Of a DNA stretch of 64,000 bases, positions 1-9,238 are shown in pieces. The DNA is from UBA4085 sp964556755 (lineage in GTDB: Bacteria > Acidobacteriota > Aminicenantia > Aminicenantales > UBA4085). The notes under the pieces are model-generated. The model was not told the DNA's origin, did not search any database, and saw only the letters and a program-made list of their open reading frames with translations. A program made the position numbers and the translations under genes. The stretch is taken from the NCBI GenBank assembly GCA_964556755.1, contig CAZKXI010000014.1:1-64000 (forward strand), read 5' to 3'. Positions within the stretch are counted from its first letter, which is position 1. Each line of letters begins with the position of its first letter.

Positions 1-18
1 ATCAAGGAGAGGAGGGGT

Positions 19-40
19 CGTGTACCGTCCCCCTATTTTC
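19..40. repeat. Half of a REP-like terminal repeat at the window edge
   Basis: The bases GTGTACCGTCCCCCTATTTT resemble the right arm of the inverted-repeat element at 30498-30530, which has GTATACTGTACCCCTATTT. The partner arm would lie before position 1 and cannot be seen. The TAG stop of the polymerase X gene falls inside this repeat. Assignment to the same repeat family is by similarity only. Confidence 0.5.
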
Positions 41-1748
41 GGGAGCGGCGCCAGGCGGCCAGTCCGGCGGCGGTCAGGGCGTTCAAGACGTCGCCTTTTT
101 CCAGCCACCCCCGCCTCGCTTGGCCGATCCCGAAGCGGATCATGGCCGGACCGTCCTCGTCGTGCGTGTCCGTGCCGATGCCGATCCGGACGCCCCTGTC
201 CTTGGCCATCCGCAGGCAGATATCGTCCAGATCGAGCCTGTCGACATGGGAGTTAAGCTCCAGGGCCTTGCCCCTCTCGCGAGCCGCCTCGATGACCTTC
301 TCCAGATCCACTTCGTAGCCTTCGCGGCCGCTCAGCAGCCGGCCCGACGGGTGGCCGATCATGTCCACGGCCGGATGAGCCAGGGCCCTGATCATGCGCG
401 CGGTCACGTCCTTCTTGAAGGCCGAATGGACCGAGGCGACGACGAAATCGAGACCTTCCAAGACCGCGTCGGGAAAGTCGATGCTCCCATCCGGAAGGAT
501 GTCGACCTCGGTCCCCTTCAGGACGCGGAAGCCCTTGAGCCTCCGGTTGAGGGCGTCGATCTCGGCGCCCTGAGCCCTCAATCGCTCCGGCGTCAATCCC
601 CCCGCGTAGCGGGCCGATCGCGAGTGGTCACAGACGGCCACGTACGCATAGCCCATCGAGCGGGTCCGCTCGACCAGAGCCTCGAGGGTCAGCCGGCCGT
701 CGCTGGCCCGGGTGTGGCAGTGGAGGTCGCCCTTGAGATCGGCCCTTTCGACGAGAGCCGGGAGGCGGCCCTCGCTCGCCCGCTCGATCTCGCCCCGGTC
801 CTCGCGCAGCTCCGGCGGAATCCAGGGCAGCCCGAGGGCCTTGTAGACGTCCTCTTCCCGGCGGCCGGCGATGAGTCTCTCGCCGCGGAAGACCCCGTAC
901 TCATTGACCTTGAGGCCCCGGTCCTTCGCCCGTCCGCGCAGCTTGACGTTGTGGGCCTTGGAGCCGGTGAAGTACTGCAGCGCCGCCCCGAAGGAGCCGG
1001 GAGCCACGATGCGGAGGTCGACCTGGCGCTCGCCCTCGTCCGTCCCGATCAGGACCGAGGCCTTGGTCTCGCCGGCCGCCAGGACGCGCCTGACCCGCTT
1101 CCAACCCGTCAGGGCGGCGATGGCTCTCCCGCCGTCATCGGCCGCCGCCAGGATGTCGATGTCGCCGACCGTCTCCCGCATCCGGCGCAACGATCCCGCG
1201 GCTTCGATCCGCGCCGCGGCGGAGGCAAGCCTCAGCTCCGCCACCGCCTCCTCGGCGATCGCGGCCGCCTCGCTCAGCAGCAGCCGCTCAAGCCCCTTGT
1301 CTCGCGTCCCGATCCCCTTGAGGATGTTCTCGACCTTCTTGGGCCCCAAGCCCTTGAGTCCGGCCAGCGATCCGTCGGCGATGACCTTCTTCAAGTCGTC
1401 CATCCCCGAGACGCCGAGCTCCCGGAAGGCCAAGCCGACCGTCTTGGCCCCCAATCCGGGCACTTGAAGAAGCTCGAACAAGCCCGGGGGCAGCCCCCGC
1501 TCCGCTTCGTCCGCCTTGGCCATGCGGCCCGTGGAGAGATATTCGGTGATCTTCTTGGCCAACCCCTCGCCGATGCCCTGGACGTCGCAGAGGCGGCCCT
1601 CTTCCGACAGGATCGCCACATCCTCCCCCAGATCGTCCAGAACCCTGGCTCCGCGGCGGTAGGCCAGAACCTTGAAGGCGGGCTCGCCTTTGATGTCCAG
1701 CGCGTCGGCGATCCTCTCGAAGGCCGCCGCGATCTCCCGGTTCTTCAC
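33..1748 (-). CDS. polX: DNA polymerase X family protein with C-terminal PHP domain
   Basis: This 571-residue protein has the length and layout of bacterial PolX, a gap-filling repair polymerase with a phosphoesterase domain. Helix-hairpin-helix repeats (VQGIGEGLAKKI, PGLGAKTV, LKGLGPKKVENIL) occupy about residues 55-145 and would bind DNA. The nucleotidyltransferase site has D196 and D198 (GDIDI) and a third Asp at D244 (VDLRIV). The PHP domain begins at about residue 340 with H343 and H345 (DLHCH) and continues through CDH, ASVHS, IGHPSG and GTDTHD, so its metal site looks complete. The start is GTG, 12 bases after the PadR stop, with a purine-rich stretch upstream. The two genes form an operon. 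The stop is a TAG inside a REP-like repeat. Confidence 0.93.
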   Translation of the reverse strand: MKNREIAAAFERIADALDIKGEPAFKVLAYRRGARVLDDLGEDVAILSEEGRLCDVQGIGEGLAKKITEYLSTGRMAKADEAERGLPPGLFELLQVPGLGAKTVGLAFRELGVSGMDDLKKVIADGSLAGLKGLGPKKVENILKGIGTRDKGLERLLLSEAAAIAEEAVAELRLASAAARIEAAGSLRRMRETVGDIDILAAADDGGRAIAALTGWKRVRRVLAAGETKASVLIGTDEGERQVDLRIVAPGSFGAALQYFTGSKAHNVKLRGRAKDRGLKVNEYGVFRGERLIAGRREEDVYKALGLPWIPPELREDRGEIERASEGRLPALVERADLKGDLHCHTRASDGRLTLEALVERTRSMGYAYVAVCDHSRSARYAGGLTPERLRAQGAEIDALNRRLKGFRVLKGTEVDILPDGSIDFPDAVLEGLDFVVASVHSAFKKDVTARMIRALAHPAVDMIGHPSGRLLSGREGYEVDLEKVIEAARERGKALELNSHVDRLDLDDICLRMAKDRGVRIGIGTDTHDEDGPAMIRFGIGQARRGWLEKGDVLNALTAAGLAAWRRSRK

Positions 1749-1760
1749 CGGCTCTGCCCC

Positions 1761-2264
1761 CTAGCCCTTGAAGATCCTCTCGATCTCGGCCAGGGCGTTG
1801 CTCAGAGCCGCCTTGACCTGGGGCAGCTTCTCTTGTCCGGCTTGGCGCGACTTCTGCCCGATCATGCGCCCCATCTCGCCCATCAGGCGCATGACCTCCT
1901 TCATCTCGTCGCGCATCTCGGCGCTCCAGTCCCCCCACCACCCCTTCGACTGGCGCTTGACCTCCTCGGTCTCCTTCTCCTTCTCCGCCAGGAAGCCGAG
2001 CCCGGCCTCGGTGATGGTGTAGGTCTTCTTGCCTTCCTGGGCTTGGACCGTGACGAAGCCCATCTCCTCCAGCCATTGGAGGGTCGGATAGACCGCGCCG
2101 GGGCTGGGGGCATAGAAGCCGCCGAACCTCTCTTCGAGCTCGCGGATGATCTCGTAGCCGTGGCGGGGCTTGTCGCGCAGCAGGTCCATGATCAGGTATT
2201 TGAAGTCGCCCTTGCGGAAGATCCGCTCTCCCCTCGGCCCGCCCCAGTATCGCGTTCTTTGCAT
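1761..2264 (-). CDS. PadR family transcriptional regulator
   Basis: This 167-residue winged-helix protein matches PadR regulators. FKYLIMDLLRDKPRHGYEII and the SPGAVYPTLQWLEEMGFV stretch cover about residues 22-75, followed by a wing (KKTYTITEAG). A charged C-terminal helical region with several Trp and Met residues (about 95-165) would dimerise or sense ligand. The start ATG has AAGGAG five bases upstream. A very good sigma70 promoter with a palindromic site in its spacer lies about 40 bases ahead, so autorepression is likely. It is the first gene of an operon with polX, an uncommon partner. The ligand is unknown. Confidence 0.9.
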   Translation of the reverse strand: MQRTRYWGGPRGERIFRKGDFKYLIMDLLRDKPRHGYEIIRELEERFGGFYAPSPGAVYPTLQWLEEMGFVTVQAQEGKKTYTITEAGLGFLAEKEKETEEVKRQSKGWWGDWSAEMRDEMKEVMRLMGEMGRMIGQKSRQAGQEKLPQVKAALSNALAEIERIFKG

Positions 2265-2304
2265 TTTGGCTCCTTGAATCTTAGCGATATAACGGATTGG
2301 ATGT

Positions 2305-2333
2305 AATATATATCGTGATACTACTCATGTCAA
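2305..2333 (-). promoter_or_regulatory. padR-polX promoter with operator-like palindrome
   Basis: On the minus strand TTGACA (2328-2333) and TATATT (2305-2310) are separated by 17 bases, which is nearly consensus. The spacer contains the near-palindrome TATCACGATA (2311-2320), well placed for PadR to block polymerase. This AT-rich patch stands out from the surrounding GC-rich DNA. Confidence 0.75.
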
Positions 2334-2415
2334 TAAAAACCTGGCCGCCAATTTGAGATTAAAAAGGCGGTGCGCGGGGGCCGTCGAGGGCGGGTGGCTG
2401 TCCGAAAGGGCAGCC

Positions 2416-4149
2416 TTAGAGGGAGGGGAACTCGACCTCGAATCGCGAGCCGAAGCCCTCTTCGATCTTCAGCGCACCCTTCAGCTGATCGACCTGGCTG
2501 CGGACGATCTTCAAGCCAAGCCCGTCGCCCGGATGCCCGGCCGCGCTCTTCTCATAGCCGATGCCGTCATCCTTGACGGAGAGGAAGAAGCCTTCGCCCC
2601 GCCTCCCGGCCGCCACTTCCACGGTTCCTTTGCGGCCGCCCGGAAAGGCGTGCTTGAGGCAGTTGGAGACAAGCTCGGTCGCGATCAGCCCGCAGGCGAT
2701 CGAGCTTTTCAGGTCGAGGGGAAAGCTTTCCAGCCGCAGATCGATGCGGATCTGGCCCGGCCGCGGGGAATGGGACTCCCCGACCTGCCTGACCAGCAGC
2801 TCGAGATAGGCTTTGGCATCCACGCCGTGGACGTCCTCGGCCCGGTAGAACCGATCGTAGACCAAGGCCAGGCTGCGAACCCGGTTCCTCATCATCCGGG
2901 AGATCTCCCGGTCGCGAGGGTCATGGAGGCGCTCGCCTTCCAGGGCCAGCCAGCTGGAGATCACGGCCATGTGGCTCTTGATGCGCTGGCGGATATCCTT
3001 GAGGAGCGTCGTCTTCTCCTCCAGGGCCTTGGATGCCGCGGCGGCCGCCGCCTTCCGCTCGCCGACGTCGCGAGCCGAGAGAACGATTCCCGCCTCGCCG
3101 CCGTCGGCGCCCTCGCAGCGGGCCAGGCTGATCTCGGCCGCGAAGGAGGCTCCATCCCGGCGCAGGAGGCTTGTCTCTCGGCCGCGGAGAGCCCGCGCCC
3201 CGTCGGGCGGCCGGCGTAAGATCCCCTCCGCCTCCAAATCGGCCTCCCGGGCAACCAGGTCGATCAGGGGCCGGCCGGCGATCTCAGCCGGCTCGGAAAA
3301 TCCCAGCAGCTCGGCGGCGGCGGGATTGGCGAAGCGGATGAGGCCGTCCGGCCCCGCCTGGATGACCGCTTCCGGCAGCTTCTCGGCCAGCCGGCGATAA
3401 AACGCCTCCGACCGCTCCAGGTCCTCCTCGCGGCGGCGGGATTCCGTGACATCCAGCCGGATGACGGCGACCCTCCGCGGGCCGGCCGGAGCCGCGGGGA
3501 CGGGATGGAGGAGGAAGCGGAATCGGCGCCCGGCCGTCTCGACTTCGAAGCCGGAGGACGCGCCCGTGGAGATGACTTCGGCCAGGGAGGCCCGATAGCG
3601 GTCCGCCGAAGCCGAGTCGAGGCCGGCCGGAACCTCTCCGTTCCCCTCTTGGATCTGGGCGGAATTGGCGGCCAGAATCCGGCCGTCGGCATCCAGCAGC
3701 GCCGCCGGCTCGGGAATGGCTTCCAGAAAATCCTTGAGGATGCCCGTCTCGCGAAAGCCGGCGCGCTCGGCCTCGCGCCGCGCCAGGGCCGCGACGATCG
3801 CGGCCACCGCTCTCTTCTCCCAGCCCGCGGCCTTGGCGATCGCTTCGGCGGCGAAGCCGTCCGGCGTCTTGACGGGGGCCTTTCCATCGGCGCCCGGGGC
3901 AAGGGCTACGACCGGAATATCCCAGCCCGCCCGGATGCGACGGACGGCTTCCGCGCCCGCCATGCCTCCGGAGCCGAGATCGAGATCGACGAGAGCCGCA
4001 TCGGGGCGCGATCCGGCTTCCAGGAGGGCCATCGCCTGCTCCCCGGACGCCGCCAGGGAGACGTCCCAACCCTCGGATTTCAGGGCTTCACGGGAGAGGG
4101 AGGAGCCGAACAGGTCGTCGTCGACCAGAAGAACGCGTTTCTTGCTCAT
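2416..4149 (-). CDS. Atypical receiver-PAS-PAS-HisKA_2-type kinase, phospho-acceptor His missing
   Basis: This protein has about 577 residues. Residues 1-115 form a receiver-like domain with D10/D11 and candidate phospho-acceptor D55, but the usual Thr is Ala (VALAPG) and no KP motif follows, so it looks like a pseudo-receiver. Two PAS domains follow, at about 133-235 and 245-365. The dimerisation helix is of the HisKA_2 type (LLKDIRQRIKSHMAVISSWLALE), where the family normally has HHRVKNN. The expected phospho-acceptor His is Gln387. The ATPase domain looks intact (N box ELVSNCLKH, DDGIGY, GDGLGLKIV). There is no membrane segment, so it should act in the cytoplasm. The start at 4149 has AGGATGGG eight bases upstream. 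An in-frame ATG at 4161 is possible. Confidence 0.82.
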   Translation of the reverse strand: MSKKRVLLVDDDLFGSSLSREALKSEGWDVSLAASGEQAMALLEAGSRPDAALVDLDLGSGGMAGAEAVRRIRAGWDIPVVALAPGADGKAPVKTPDGFAAEAIAKAAGWEKRAVAAIVAALARREAERAGFRETGILKDFLEAIPEPAALLDADGRILAANSAQIQEGNGEVPAGLDSASADRYRASLAEVISTGASSGFEVETAGRRFRFLLHPVPAAPAGPRRVAVIRLDVTESRRREEDLERSEAFYRRLAEKLPEAVIQAGPDGLIRFANPAAAELLGFSEPAEIAGRPLIDLVAREADLEAEGILRRPPDGARALRGRETSLLRRDGASFAAEISLARCEGADGGEAGIVLSARDVGERKAAAAAASKALEEKTTLLKDIRQRIKSHMAVISSWLALEGERLHDPRDREISRMMRNRVRSLALVYDRFYRAEDVHGVDAKAYLELLVRQVGESHSPRPGQIRIDLRLESFPLDLKSSIACGLIATELVSNCLKHAFPGGRKGTVEVAAGRRGEGFFLSVKDDGIGYEKSAAGHPGDGLGLKIVRSQVDQLKGALKIEEGFGSRFEVEFPSL

Positions 4150-4232
4150 GGCGAAGCCCATCCTGCGGGCGGGCGTCCATGTTAGTCGATCGCAAGCCGC
4201 GACGCAAGAAGCCGGGCCGCGAAGGGAAGCCA

Positions 4233-4261
4233 TGGACGGAGCCCGGACGGCGGGGTAAAAT
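4233..4261 (+). promoter_or_regulatory. Putative promoter of the GH29-GH38 operon
   Basis: TGGACG (4233-4238) and TAAAAT (4256-4261) are spaced by 17 bases, about 30 bases ahead of the GH29 start. The -35 matches the sigma70 consensus at four of six positions. Confidence 0.45.
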
Positions 4262-4290
4262 GCGGGCATCCGGTCATGAAAGGCGGAGAC

Positions 4291-5799
4291 ATGAGCAAGC
4301 GCGCGATCGCATTCCTCCTCCCGGCGGCCGTTCTCGCCATCGCCATCGCCGTCGCCGCGGGATACGCTTCCTGGAAAGAGCCGGCGGCGGAGATCCCGAT
4401 GACGGAGGCGAAAGCCGCGGCGCCCTTCCCGGCGGGCCAGGCGGCCGACGCGGAGACCGACCCCCTCGTCCTCAAGAGGCTGGACTGGTTTCAGGACCAG
4501 AAATTCGGACTGATGATGCACTGGGGCCCCTACAGCCAATGGGGTGTGGTCGAGTCCTGGAGCATCTGCTCCGAGGACGAGCCCTGGTGCCGCCGGTCGA
4601 TCCCCGACTACGTCGAGTACAAGCGCCGCTACGAGGCCCTGCCCAAGACCTTCAACCCGGTCCGCTTCGATCCAGCCTCCTGGGCCAAGGCGGCCAAGGC
4701 GGCCGGCATGCGCTACGTCGTCCACACCACCAAGCACCATGACGGCTTCTGCATGTTCGACACCCGGCAGACGGACTACCGCATCACCGGCCCGGACGTG
4801 CCTTTCGCCAAGGACCCGCGGGCCAACATCGTCAAGGAGATCTTCGACGCCTTCCGGGCCGAAGGCCTCGGCATCGGGGCCTACTTCTCCAAGCCCGACT
4901 GGCACTCGCCCGACTACTGGGCCCCGGAGTGGGCCACCCCCGACCGCCACGTCAACTACGACACCGACAAGTACCCCGAGCGGTGGAAGAAGTTCAAGGA
5001 CTTCACCTATGCCCAAATCGAGGAGCTGATGACCGGCTACGGCCCGGTCGACATCCTCTGGCTGGACGGCGGCTGGGTCCAGCCCTATCCGCGCCTGCCC
5101 TCCTCCCTCAAGGGCTTGATCAAGCAGCCCTTCAATCAGGACATCGACATGCCCCGCATCGCGGCCATGGCCCGCAGCCATCAGCCGGGCCTGATCGTGG
5201 TCGACCGGGCCGTCGGCGGCCGCTACGAGAACTACCGCACGCCGGAGCAGGAGGTTCCCGAGAAGGCCCTCCCCTACGTCTGGGAGACCTGCATGACCAT
5301 GGGCCAATCCTGGTCCTACGTGCCGGACGACAAGTACAAGCCGGCCGGACGGCTCATCCACCTGCTGGTCGATATCGTCTCCAAGGGCGGCAACTTCCTG
5401 CTCAACATCGGCCCCGACGCCCAGGGCCAGCTGCCGCCGGAGTCGCTGCGGCGGCTGGCCGAGATCGGCGCCTGGATGAAGGTCAACGGCGAGGCGATCT
5501 ACAAGACCCGGCCGGTCGCCCCCTACAAGGAGGCCAAGACCTGCTTCACCCGGCTGGCCGACGGGACGGTCTTCGCCATCTATCTGGCCGACGAGGGCGA
5601 GACCCGGCCGCCGGCTTCGCTGATGATCTATGCCCACAAGGCCAAGCCCGGAACCAAGGTCGAGATGCTGGGAGTTCGGGGCACCTTGCTTTGGGAAGCG
5701 GTGGGCCAGGGCATGCTCATCCATCTGCCCGCCGCGGCAGTGAAGAATCCGCCCTGCGGGCACGCCTGGGCGTTCAAGATCTCGGTGCCGGCCCGATAG
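4291..5799 (+). CDS. Alpha-L-fucosidase, GH29 family
   Basis: The protein should remove terminal alpha-L-fucose from glycans outside the cytoplasm. A hydrophobic N-terminal segment (about residues 5-27) is a signal peptide or membrane anchor. The GH29 barrel starts near residue 57 with WFQDQKFGLMMHWGPYSQWG and continues through VVHTTKHHDGFCMFDT and YFSKPDWH. The likely nucleophile is Asp259 in WLDGGW. The C-terminal part contains the family stretch SKGGNFLLNIGPDAQG. Of the in-frame ATGs at 4276 and 4291, the second has GGCGGAG at normal spacing and gives 502 residues. The GH38 gene follows after 16 bases, so both are probably co-transcribed. Confidence 0.92.
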   Translation: MSKRAIAFLLPAAVLAIAIAVAAGYASWKEPAAEIPMTEAKAAAPFPAGQAADAETDPLVLKRLDWFQDQKFGLMMHWGPYSQWGVVESWSICSEDEPWCRRSIPDYVEYKRRYEALPKTFNPVRFDPASWAKAAKAAGMRYVVHTTKHHDGFCMFDTRQTDYRITGPDVPFAKDPRANIVKEIFDAFRAEGLGIGAYFSKPDWHSPDYWAPEWATPDRHVNYDTDKYPERWKKFKDFTYAQIEELMTGYGPVDILWLDGGWVQPYPRLPSSLKGLIKQPFNQDIDMPRIAAMARSHQPGLIVVDRAVGGRYENYRTPEQEVPEKALPYVWETCMTMGQSWSYVPDDKYKPAGRLIHLLVDIVSKGGNFLLNIGPDAQGQLPPESLRRLAEIGAWMKVNGEAIYKTRPVAPYKEAKTCFTRLADGTVFAIYLADEGETRPPASLMIYAHKAKPGTKVEMLGVRGTLLWEAVGQGMLIHLPAAAVKNPPCGHAWAFKISVPAR

Positions 5800-5815
5800 G
5801 CGAAGAGGCGAAGCG

Positions 5816-8800
5816 ATGAGATGCCTTCCCGCCTGTATCGCGGCCGCCGGATTCCTGGCTCTGATCGCGCCCTCCGGGGGATCATCCGCCATGCATCCAG
5901 GCGTCAAGGGCCAGGAGGGCGGCTGGCTCCGGGGCTATGCCCGGACCATCGCCGGAGAGGTCATGGGCTACCACTCTTCCTACCCGGACGCGACTTCGGC
6001 CCTGCTGGTGCGGGCCACCGACGGGACCATGTCCATCGAGTGGGAGACCGAATCCGTTCCGCCCGGCTTCAGCGCGCCCGAGGCGACCTTTATCTGGCTT
6101 TGCGGGATGGGCTCGCAGAAGGGCGCCCACCGCTTCGACCTGGCCATCGACGGCCGGCCCGCTTTCTCCTTCCGCTCGGCCAAAGATGCCGGCGACAAGG
6201 CCTGGGACCTCGATGGCCGCGGCGGGGCCCGGCTTTCCTTTCGGGCGGCCATGGTCGACCAGTTCGGCGAGCTCTTCGGCTTCATGACGCTTCGGCTCCC
6301 CCGGGCCGACGTCCATCCGGGCCGCCCCCTTCGGCTCAAGGTGACCGGCGAGAACGGGGGGAGCCGGGACTGGCATATGGTCTTCCGCTACGAGCTGAAG
6401 CCGTTCGTCCAAGCCTCGGCCGTATCCGCCCTGCTGAAGGACGAGTCGGGCGGCGGGACTCGGCAGCTCGTCCGGGTCGCCATCAGCCGGATCGGGCCGC
6501 CGGTCCAGGCGGGGATCCGGATCGACGGCGTCCTGGTCAGGACGGTCGGCCTGGAGACCGGCTACAACGCCGTCTACCTGCCGGTCGAGGCCGTGGCCGA
6601 GCCGCGCCGGGCGTCCGTCGAAGTCTTGACCGAGGCCGGCCCGCCGGCCCGGCTCGAGGTCGAGCTGAGGCCGGTGACGCCGCGCACGCTCTACATCCTG
6701 CCCCATTCCCACACCGACATCGGCTACTCCTCGCATCAGATCAAGGTCGAAGCCGACCACCTCGCCTACATCGATCAGGCCGTCGAGCTGGCCCGCAAGA
6801 CCGCGTCCTATCCCGAGGGCGCCCGCTTCAAATGGAACACCGAGGTCTTCTGGGCCGTGGAGTCCTATATGCGCCGCGCGTCGGAGGAGCGGAAGGCCGC
6901 CTTCCTCCAAGCCGTCCGAAGCGGCGCCATCGAGGTGCAAGCCCTTCTGGCCAACGAGCTGACCGGCGTCTGCCATCCCGAGGAGCTGTTCGAGCTGACC
7001 GCCGATGCCCGCCGCTTCGCGGGCCGTTACGGGCTGGCCGTGGAGACCGCCGCCATCACGGACATCCCCAGCTACTCCTGGCCGATCGTGACGGCTTTGG
7101 GGCAGGCCGGGGTCAAGTACTTCTCCTCCGGCCCCAACTACATGCCGACCCATCCCGACGGGGGCGACCGCATCGGCGGCGCGTTGAGAGCCTGGGGCGA
7201 CAAGCCCTTCTACTGGATATCTCCGTCGGGCAGGGAGAAGGTCCTCTTCTGGATGGCCGGCCGGGGGTACTCCTGGTTCCACGGCTTGAACATGGGCCAG
7301 CTGACCGAGGAGAAGAGCCAGCGGATCTACGACTACTGCCGCGAGCTGGAGGACCGGGCTTACCCCTACGAGATGGTCCAGGTCCGCTACACGATCGGCG
7401 GCGACAACGGCCCTCCGGACCCCGCCCTGCCCGATATCGTCCGGCGGTGGAACGAGCGGCACGTCTCGCCCCAGCTGGCCATCGCCACGGCGGCCGAGAT
7501 GTTCCGGGCCCTCGAGAAGAGCCATGGCGCGGAATTGCCGCGGGTGCGGGGCGACTTCACCCCCTACTGGGAGGACGGGGCCGGATCGACCGCCCGCGAG
7601 ACGGCCATGAACCGCCGATCGGTGGTCCGGCTTCTCCAGGCCGAGGCGCTCTGGGCCATGCTCGATCCGGAGGGCTGGCCGGAAGCGGCTTTCCAAGAGG
7701 CCTGGCGACAGGCCCTGCTCTGGGACGAGCACACCTGGGGGGCGGCCGACTCGGTCAGCGACCCGGACGGCGAGAACGCCCGCTCGCAGTGGGCCCACAA
7801 GCAGGCCTTCGCCCTGGAAGCCGACAAGCGCTCGCGGCAGCTCCTGGCGGGCGCACTGAAGCGGACGGGTGAGGGCGGCGAGAAGACGGGCTCGAACCCC
7901 GCGCGACGATTCGGCGTCTTCAACACCCTGTCTTGGGCAAGGTCGGGCGTGGCTGTCGCCCCGGCGGAGATGACCGGGCGCGGCGAACGGGTCGTCGATG
8001 CCGCGGGACGGCCCGTTGCCTCGCAGCGGCTCAAGGACGGCTCTCTGGCCGTGCTCGCGTCCGACCTGCCCGCCTTCGGCGCCGGGTCTTACACTGCCGT
8101 CGAGGGGACGCCCCAGCCACCCCCGGCGGCGGCCGCCGCGACGGCGGCGCTGGAGCCAGGCGGGGATCGTGTCGGAGCGATCCTCCGCAACGACAAGATC
8201 GAGGCCCGGATCGATGCGACGACGGGGGCCATCTCCAGCCTGCGCTGGCTGGAACGCGGCGGCGCAGAGCTTGTCGATGCGACGGCCCGGCCGGGCCTGA
8301 ACGCCTACCACTATGTCCCCGGCCTCGATCCGGACCGGGCGTTGGGACCCGGACCGGGCCGCATCTCTATCGATGAAGGAGGGCCTCTGGTCGCCGCCGT
8401 GGCGGTCGATTCCCCGGCACCCGGGAGCCGCAAGCTGCGGCGGGAATACCGGCTCGCAGCGGGATCGAGCCGGCTGGAGATCATCAACCGCCTGGACAAG
8501 GCTCTGGTCAGGGACAAGGAGGCGGTCCACTTCGGCTTCCCCTTCCGCGTCCCCGGAGGGACGCTCCGCTTCGACCTGGGCTGGGGCTGGATCGATCCGG
8601 CGGCGGACGTCATCGCCGGCTCGTGCCTCGATTTCTTCTGCCCCCAGAGCGCGGCGGACGTCTCCAACGGCGAATGGGGCGTGGCCTGGGTCACCCTGGA
8701 CGCTCCGCTGGCCGAGGCGGGGGCGATGACCGATGAGAGCCGGGACGAGCGGGGCGGACGGGTTTGGCGGACATCCCTGGATCCGACCCAGACGGTCTAT

Positions 8801-9238
8801 TCCTACGCCATGAACAACTACTGGCATACGAACTACAAGGCCGACCAGGAGGGATGGGTCGAGCTGCGCTATGCCGTCGAGCCCCACGAGGGAGGCGGCC
8901 CCGAGGCCGTCAAACGGATCGGGCTGGAGGCCGAGCAATCCCTCCTGGTCGCGGGGGCGCCGCCGCGTGCGGAAGGCCGCGGCCCGCTCTTTCCCCTGAC
9001 TCTGCCGGCCGGGGTCGTAGCGACATCGCTTCGTCCCGCGGCCGGGGAGCGGTCCTGGCTCATCCGCGTCTATAACGCCTCGGAGAAGGCCGTCGATGCC
9101 GAATGGTCCCTCCCGGACGGGGCTCGCGCCTTTCTCAGCGACCCGGACGGCGCCCGCGGCCGAATCCTTGCCGGCCGCCTCTCCCTGGCTCCCTTCGAAA
9201 CCGCAAGGATTATGCTGAAAATAATTAGGAATAATTAG
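5816..9238 (+). CDS. GH38-type alpha-mannosidase, secreted
   Basis: This 1140-residue protein is a large GH38 enzyme preceded by a signal peptide and an N-terminal beta-rich region of about 280 residues. The catalytic domain opens with HSHTDIGY (metal-binding His and Asp, near residue 300). The probable nucleophile Asp is in AITDIPSYSW and a third metal-site motif, DEHTWGA, follows near residue 640. The C-terminal half has the beta-sandwich architecture of GH38 (NDKIEARIDATTGAISSL). It probably acts on alpha-mannosides, but GH38 substrate range is broad. The last codons run into an inverted-repeat element: a 10-base tandem duplication (AATAATTAGG at 9220-9229 and 9230-9239) creates the TAG stop. 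Confidence 0.88.
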   Translation: MRCLPACIAAAGFLALIAPSGGSSAMHPGVKGQEGGWLRGYARTIAGEVMGYHSSYPDATSALLVRATDGTMSIEWETESVPPGFSAPEATFIWLCGMGSQKGAHRFDLAIDGRPAFSFRSAKDAGDKAWDLDGRGGARLSFRAAMVDQFGELFGFMTLRLPRADVHPGRPLRLKVTGENGGSRDWHMVFRYELKPFVQASAVSALLKDESGGGTRQLVRVAISRIGPPVQAGIRIDGVLVRTVGLETGYNAVYLPVEAVAEPRRASVEVLTEAGPPARLEVELRPVTPRTLYILPHSHTDIGYSSHQIKVEADHLAYIDQAVELARKTASYPEGARFKWNTEVFWAVESYMRRASEERKAAFLQAVRSGAIEVQALLANELTGVCHPEELFELTADARRFAGRYGLAVETAAITDIPSYSWPIVTALGQAGVKYFSSGPNYMPTHPDGGDRIGGALRAWGDKPFYWISPSGREKVLFWMAGRGYSWFHGLNMGQLTEEKSQRIYDYCRELEDRAYPYEMVQVRYTIGGDNGPPDPALPDIVRRWNERHVSPQLAIATAAEMFRALEKSHGAELPRVRGDFTPYWEDGAGSTARETAMNRRSVVRLLQAEALWAMLDPEGWPEAAFQEAWRQALLWDEHTWGAADSVSDPDGENARSQWAHKQAFALEADKRSRQLLAGALKRTGEGGEKTGSNPARRFGVFNTLSWARSGVAVAPAEMTGRGERVVDAAGRPVASQRLKDGSLAVLASDLPAFGAGSYTAVEGTPQPPPAAAAATAALEPGGDRVGAILRNDKIEARIDATTGAISSLRWLERGGAELVDATARPGLNAYHYVPGLDPDRALGPGPGRISIDEGGPLVAAVAVDSPAPGSRKLRREYRLAAGSSRLEIINRLDKALVRDKEAVHFGFPFRVPGGTLRFDLGWGWIDPAADVIAGSCLDFFCPQSAADVSNGEWGVAWVTLDAPLAEAGAMTDESRDERGGRVWRTSLDPTQTVYSYAMNNYWHTNYKADQEGWVELRYAVEPHEGGGPEAVKRIGLEAEQSLLVAGAPPRAEGRGPLFPLTLPAGVVATSLRPAAGERSWLIRVYNASEKAVDAEWSLPDGARAFLSDPDGARGRILAGRLSLAPFETARIMLKIIRNN

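Noticed and set aside
120..2306. Long plus-strand open frame opposite polX and padR
   Set aside because: It lacks recognisable domains and lies antisense to genes with full catalytic motifs. Such frames are common in GC-rich DNA; the same applies to the long antisense frames opposite GH38, glgP, macroglobulin and GH106.
4150..5907. N-terminal extension of the kinase frame to 1163 residues
   Set aside because: The extension is antisense to the GH29 gene and has no domain. The receiver starts at 4149 with a ribosome-binding site.
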